8,527 bases of DNA from Boseongicola sp. SB0675_bin_26 (GTDB lineage Bacteria; Pseudomonadota; Alphaproteobacteria; Rhodobacterales; Rhodobacteraceae). Below the pieces are notes generated by a model that searched no databases, was not told the origin of the DNA, and saw nothing but the letters and a program-made list of their open reading frames with translations. Location: the NCBI GenBank assembly GCA_009843725.1, contig VYCX01000559.1, positions 7,475 to 16,001 on the forward strand, in the 5' to 3' direction. Position numbers and translations under genes: made by a program. Position 1 is the first letter of the stretch. The number at the start of each line of letters is the position of its first letter. Positions 5,903-8,527 of the stretch are shown here, piece by piece.

Positions 5903-6802
5903 TCATTCGAACCTGTCGGGCGTCCGAACGCCTCGAAGGAATTCCGCGGCGGATACGGGTCTCCTGCCCTCGCGCTGGACTTCCGTCACTTCGATTGCGC
6001 CTGTCCCGCAGGCAACGCGGCATCCGCCAAGGTAGGCCCCGGGTTCGCCGCCACCATCGACGAGGCGGGCGTTGAGGAGTTTCGTCCGTTCCCCACGAAC
6101 TTCGCACCACGCCCCCGGAAACGGAGAGAGGCCGCGTATGTGGCGGTCGATTTCGACGGCGGGCCTTGACCAGTCGATCCGGGCCTCTGCCTTGTCCACT
6201 TTCCGGGCATAGGACGCCCCGGCCTGCGGCTGCGAAGCCGGCTCGAGGCCTTCGATTCCGTCAAGGGCTTCGACGATGAGTCGGGCGCCTCGCTGCGCCA
6301 GCCTGTCGTGAAGCCGCCCGGTCGTGTCGTCGGGCATGATGGGCATGGCCTCGCGGAGCAGAACGGGTCCGGTGTCGAGGCCCGCGTCCATTGCCATTAT
6401 CGAGATTCCCGTCTCGTTGTCGCCGGACATGACGGCCCGGTGAATCGGGGCGGCGCCGCGCCAGCGCGGCAGGAGAGACGCGTGAATGTTGAGGCAGCCG
6501 AGACGCGGGGTCGCCAGAATGGCTTCAGGCAGGACCAGGCCATAGGCAACGACAATGGCAGCATCCGCGTGGTGAGCGCGAAAGCTGTCGCAAGCGTCGG
6601 CCGACCGGAAGTCCCCGGGCGTGTGCACGGGCACTCCCAGCGCTTCCGCGCGGGCATGGACGGGGCAGGGCCGTTCCTTCATGCCGCGTCCGGCCGGTCG
6701 GGGAGCCCGGGTGTAGGCCGCCACGATTTCGTGTCCGGCCTCGAACAAGGCGTTGAGCGCAGGGACCGAAAACTCCGGCGTGCCCATGAACACGAGTCTC
6801 AT
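5903..6802 (-). CDS. fmt: Methionyl-tRNA formyltransferase
   Basis: Transfers the formyl group of 10-formyltetrahydrofolate to methionyl-tRNA(fMet) for translation initiation. From the chosen start it has 299 residues, close to the usual 300-315. It begins with the family start [16 protein letters not shown]. It then shows the [15 protein letters not shown] loop (34-48), and the catalytic region [20 protein letters not shown] (104-123) with Asn105 and His107; Asp143 lies in DAGLDTGP (139-146). The C-terminal OB-like tRNA-binding domain covers about 203-299 and starts at [14 protein letters not shown]. An in-frame ATG at 6814, only six bases after the def stop, would add MDAS. The GGGAG before it is too close to that ATG and rather far from 6802, so the start is ambiguous by four codons. 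It is co-transcribed with the upstream def gene, the classic arrangement. Confidence 0.96.
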   Translation of the reverse strand: MRLVFMGTPEFSVPALNALFEAGHEIVAAYTRAPRPAGRGMKERPCPVHARAEALGVPVHTPGDFRSADACDSFRAHHADAAIVVAYGLVLPEAILATPRLGCLNIHASLLPRWRGAAPIHRAVMSGDNETGISIMAMDAGLDTGPVLLREAMPIMPDDTTGRLHDRLAQRGARLIVEALDGIEGLEPASQPQAGASYARKVDKAEARIDWSRPAVEIDRHIRGLSPFPGAWCEVRGERTKLLNARLVDGGGEPGAYLGGCRVACGTGAIEVTEVQREGRRPVSAAEFLRGVRTPDRFE

Positions 6803-6820
6803 CGATGCGTCCATTTCTCC

Positions 6821-7342
6821 CTACGCCCGTGCCTGCTCGCGCTTCAGCTTCTTCATCTTTCGGGTGATCATCTGGCGTCGAAGCGGTTTCAGGTAGTCGA
6901 TGAAGAGCTTGCCGTTCAGGTGGTCGATCTCGTGCTGGACACAGGTTGCCCAAAGGCCCTCGAAGCGTTCGACCTCTTGCTTGCCTTCGAAGTCATCCCA
7001 AGTCACCTCAACTTCGGCGGGCCGTTCGATCTCGGCGAACTGGGCGGGAATCGAAAGACAGCCTTCCTCGTGGGTGGAGCGATCCTCCGAGGTCCAGGTC
7101 ACCGCGGGATTGATCATCACCATCGGTTTGGGAGGAGCATCCTCGTCCTTTATGCAATCCATAACCAGAAGGCGCCTCAATACGCCAACCTGCGGTGCGG
7201 CAAGTCCGACTCCGGGAGCCGCATACATGGTTTCGAGCATGTCATCGGCAAGCGCACGCAGCCTGTCATCGAATTCAGTGACAGGGCTTGCGACCGCTTT
7301 CAGGCGGGGGTCGGGGTGGATCAGGATTTCCCTAATTGCCAT
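6821..7342 (-). CDS. def: Peptide deformylase
   Basis: Removes the N-formyl group from nascent proteins; a cytoplasmic Fe2+/Zn2+ metalloenzyme that acts at the ribosome exit. All three family motifs are present: GVGLAAPQVG (44-53), EGCLSIP (93-99, metal ligand Cys95), and QHEIDHLNG (136-144; metal ligands His137 and His141, catalytic Glu138). The 173-residue length and basic C-terminal helix (RKMKKLKRE) are typical. The start MAIREILIHPDPRL fits the family. An in-frame ATG at 7351 would add MKP, and neither start has a strong ribosome-binding site. The stop lies just before fmt, making a def-fmt operon. Alphaproteobacteria often carry more than one def; linkage to fmt supports this as the housekeeping copy. 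Confidence 0.96.
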   Translation of the reverse strand: MAIREILIHPDPRLKAVASPVTEFDDRLRALADDMLETMYAAPGVGLAAPQVGVLRRLLVMDCIKDEDAPPKPMVMINPAVTWTSEDRSTHEEGCLSIPAQFAEIERPAEVEVTWDDFEGKQEVERFEGLWATCVQHEIDHLNGKLFIDYLKPLRRQMITRKMKKLKREQARA

Positions 7343-7422
7343 GGGCTTCATCTAGGAGAAGGCGGGGTCAGCGGCAAGCCGACCATGCTTGCAGGTCTGC
7401 AACGGACTGGTTAGTTCGAGGC
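7343..7422. promoter_or_regulatory. Divergent promoter region between def-fmt and the C-S lyase gene
   Basis: The 80-bp spacer separates two genes read in opposite directions, so promoters for both must sit in it or overlap the gene ends. I cannot identify convincing -35/-10 boxes, and it holds no copy of the TGTCGCA heptamer found in the other upstream regions. The GAGG before the ATG at 7423 is closer than usual for a ribosome-binding site. Confidence 0.4.
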
Positions 7423-8527
7423 ATGGCCCATGACTTCGATACCCAGCTCGTGCTCCGTGGCTCGCATGCAGCCAAGTACGACAACCTTGAGCAGGCCTTC
7501 GGCGTGGATGATCCGGAGATCATTCCCATGTGGATCGCGGACATGGACTTTCCTGCCGCACCCGCCATCCGCGCGGCGCTTCAGGCCGAAGTGGACCTGG
7601 GGTACTGCGGGTATTTCGGAAATGCAGGCGCGGCCGGCCGGGCCGTAGCGGCATGGTACGGGTCCCGCCACGGATGGGATGATATCGATCCTGACTGGGT
7701 TCGCTACACCCACGGCGTCGTCAGCGGCTTTGGAGACGTGCTTGCGACATTCAGCGAGCCGGGGGATTCCATTGTCGTCTTCTCCCCGGTGTACCACGCG
7801 TTCTACCGGCAAGTGCGGAACATGGGTCGGGAAATTCTGGAAAGCCGGTTGAAGGTCGAAAACGGCCGGTTCCACATGGACCTGGACGCCCTGCAGTCAT
7901 CCATGACCGGCCGCGAAAGGATCGTGACCTTCTGCACTCCCCACAATCCGGGCGGACGGCTGTGGGATGTGGAGGAAATCAGGGCCTTGGCAAGATTCTG
8001 CGAGGCAAACGACCTGATACTGATCTCCGACGAGATTCACATGGATCTGGCCTTTCCTGGTGCAAGATTCGTGCCAACGGCCGTGGCGGCGCCAGAGCAG
8101 CTCGACCGGCTGGTGGTGCTGACCGCCGCCTCAAAGGGCTTCAACATTGCCGGCGGCGAGACGGGACTCCTCGTTGCCCCGGATCCGGACATGCGTGCAC
8201 GTGTCGACAAAGTGCTGGCCGACCGCGAGTCCTCGCCCAACCGGTTCGGCATGGCGATGCTCACCGCCGCCTTCGCGCACAGCGGTGACTGGTCTGAGGC
8301 GGCGCGGGCCTATATTGCCGAAAATTTCCGCACGTTCGCCCAGCGGGTCGCTTCAATCCCCGGCGTCGGCGTCATGGAGATGGACTCGACGTATTTGGCA
8401 TGGGTGGACTTCTCCGCCCTTGGCATGTCCGACGAAGAGCTGCTGAAACGTCTGCTCGACGCGAAGGTGGCGCCGAGCCCCGGCACCCAGTTCGGAACCG
8501 GTGGCTCGGGTCACATGCGGTTCAATC
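7423..8527 (+). CDS. MalY/PatB family PLP-dependent C-S lyase (cystathionine beta-lyase-like), 3' end cut by window
   Basis: Class I/II aminotransferase-fold enzyme that probably splits the C-S bond of cystathionine, cysteine or S-alkylcysteines, giving pyruvate, ammonia and a thiol. The open frame gives 368 residues and continues past the edge; family members are about 385-395, so roughly 20 residues are missing. Family features are the MWIADMDFP start region (36-44), the aromatic-rich GYCGYFG loop (60-66), PHNPGGRLW (173-181, Asn175 for the PLP ring), SDEIHMDL (202-209, Asp203 for the pyridine nitrogen), the Schiff-base lysine in ASKGFNIAG (Lys238), and GSGHMRFN (361-368), whose Arg366 should bind the substrate carboxylate. 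MalY of E. coli also acts as a regulator, but nothing here shows that. ATG at 7423 is the only reasonable start. The neighbouring genes do not settle the physiological substrate. Confidence 0.92.
   Translation, partial: MAHDFDTQLVLRGSHAAKYDNLEQAFGVDDPEIIPMWIADMDFPAAPAIRAALQAEVDLGYCGYFGNAGAAGRAVAAWYGSRHGWDDIDPDWVRYTHGVVSGFGDVLATFSEPGDSIVVFSPVYHAFYRQVRNMGREILESRLKVENGRFHMDLDALQSSMTGRERIVTFCTPHNPGGRLWDVEEIRALARFCEANDLILISDEIHMDLAFPGARFVPTAVAAPEQLDRLVVLTAASKGFNIAGGETGLLVAPDPDMRARVDKVLADRESSPNRFGMAMLTAAFAHSGDWSEAARAYIAENFRTFAQRVASIPGVGVMEMDSTYLAWVDFSALGMSDEELLKRLLDAKVAPSPGTQFGTGGSGHMRFN

Noticed and set aside
6308..7414. Plus-strand open frame of 368 codons
   Set aside because: It covers most of fmt and all of def in antisense; both have intact catalytic motifs on the minus strand.
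1..8527. Mobile element, CRISPR array, tRNA or rRNA gene
   Set aside because: I saw no transposase or integrase, no regularly spaced repeats, no cloverleaf-like sequence and no rRNA-like stretch; composition is even across the window.

Overview
The window looks like chromosomal DNA of a marine alphaproteobacterium, most likely of the Rhodobacterales (Roseobacter group). It is GC-rich and carries a full-length DMSP lyase of the DddP type and an acyl-CoA dehydrogenase that looks like the methylsuccinyl-CoA dehydrogenase of the ethylmalonyl-CoA pathway. The assignment rests on protein recognition by eye, not on a database search.

Layout, left to right. A minus-strand gene for the methylsuccinyl-CoA dehydrogenase-like enzyme (8-1666) faces away from a plus-strand TauE/SafE (TSUP) membrane exporter (1827-2597). 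The 160-bp divergent spacer between them holds a perfect 10-bp inverted repeat. A doubtful 66-codon ORF (2599-2799) follows the exporter, then about 320 bp without a convincing gene. Next comes a glutathione S-transferase with an extra C-terminal cysteine-rich YHS/TRASH-like domain (3121-4011), a 383-bp gap, and dddP (4395-5732). dddP converges on a minus-strand def-fmt pair (7342 to 5903), which encodes peptide deformylase and methionyl-tRNA formyltransferase. Finally a plus-strand MalY/PatB-type PLP-dependent C-S lyase starts at 7423, divergent from def, and runs off the right edge.

How the genes fit together. def-fmt is a housekeeping pair that handles the formyl group of initiator methionine. 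The other genes concern carbon and sulfur metabolism. DddP cleaves DMSP to DMS and acrylate. Acrylate is usually assimilated through propionyl-CoA, which is also a product of the ethylmalonyl-CoA pathway in which Mcd acts. A C-S lyase and a TSUP exporter (a family that includes sulfite and sulfoacetate exporters) add a loose sulfur theme. No operon links these genes, so the functional connection is inference.

The most unexpected signal is non-coding. The heptamer TGTCGCA (either strand) occurs five times in the three spacers upstream of the TSUP gene, the GST gene and dddP, and I found only two copies in all the coding sequence. A 13-bp stretch is shared exactly between the mcd/TSUP spacer and the dddP upstream region. 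This may mark a shared regulator, which would be worth testing.
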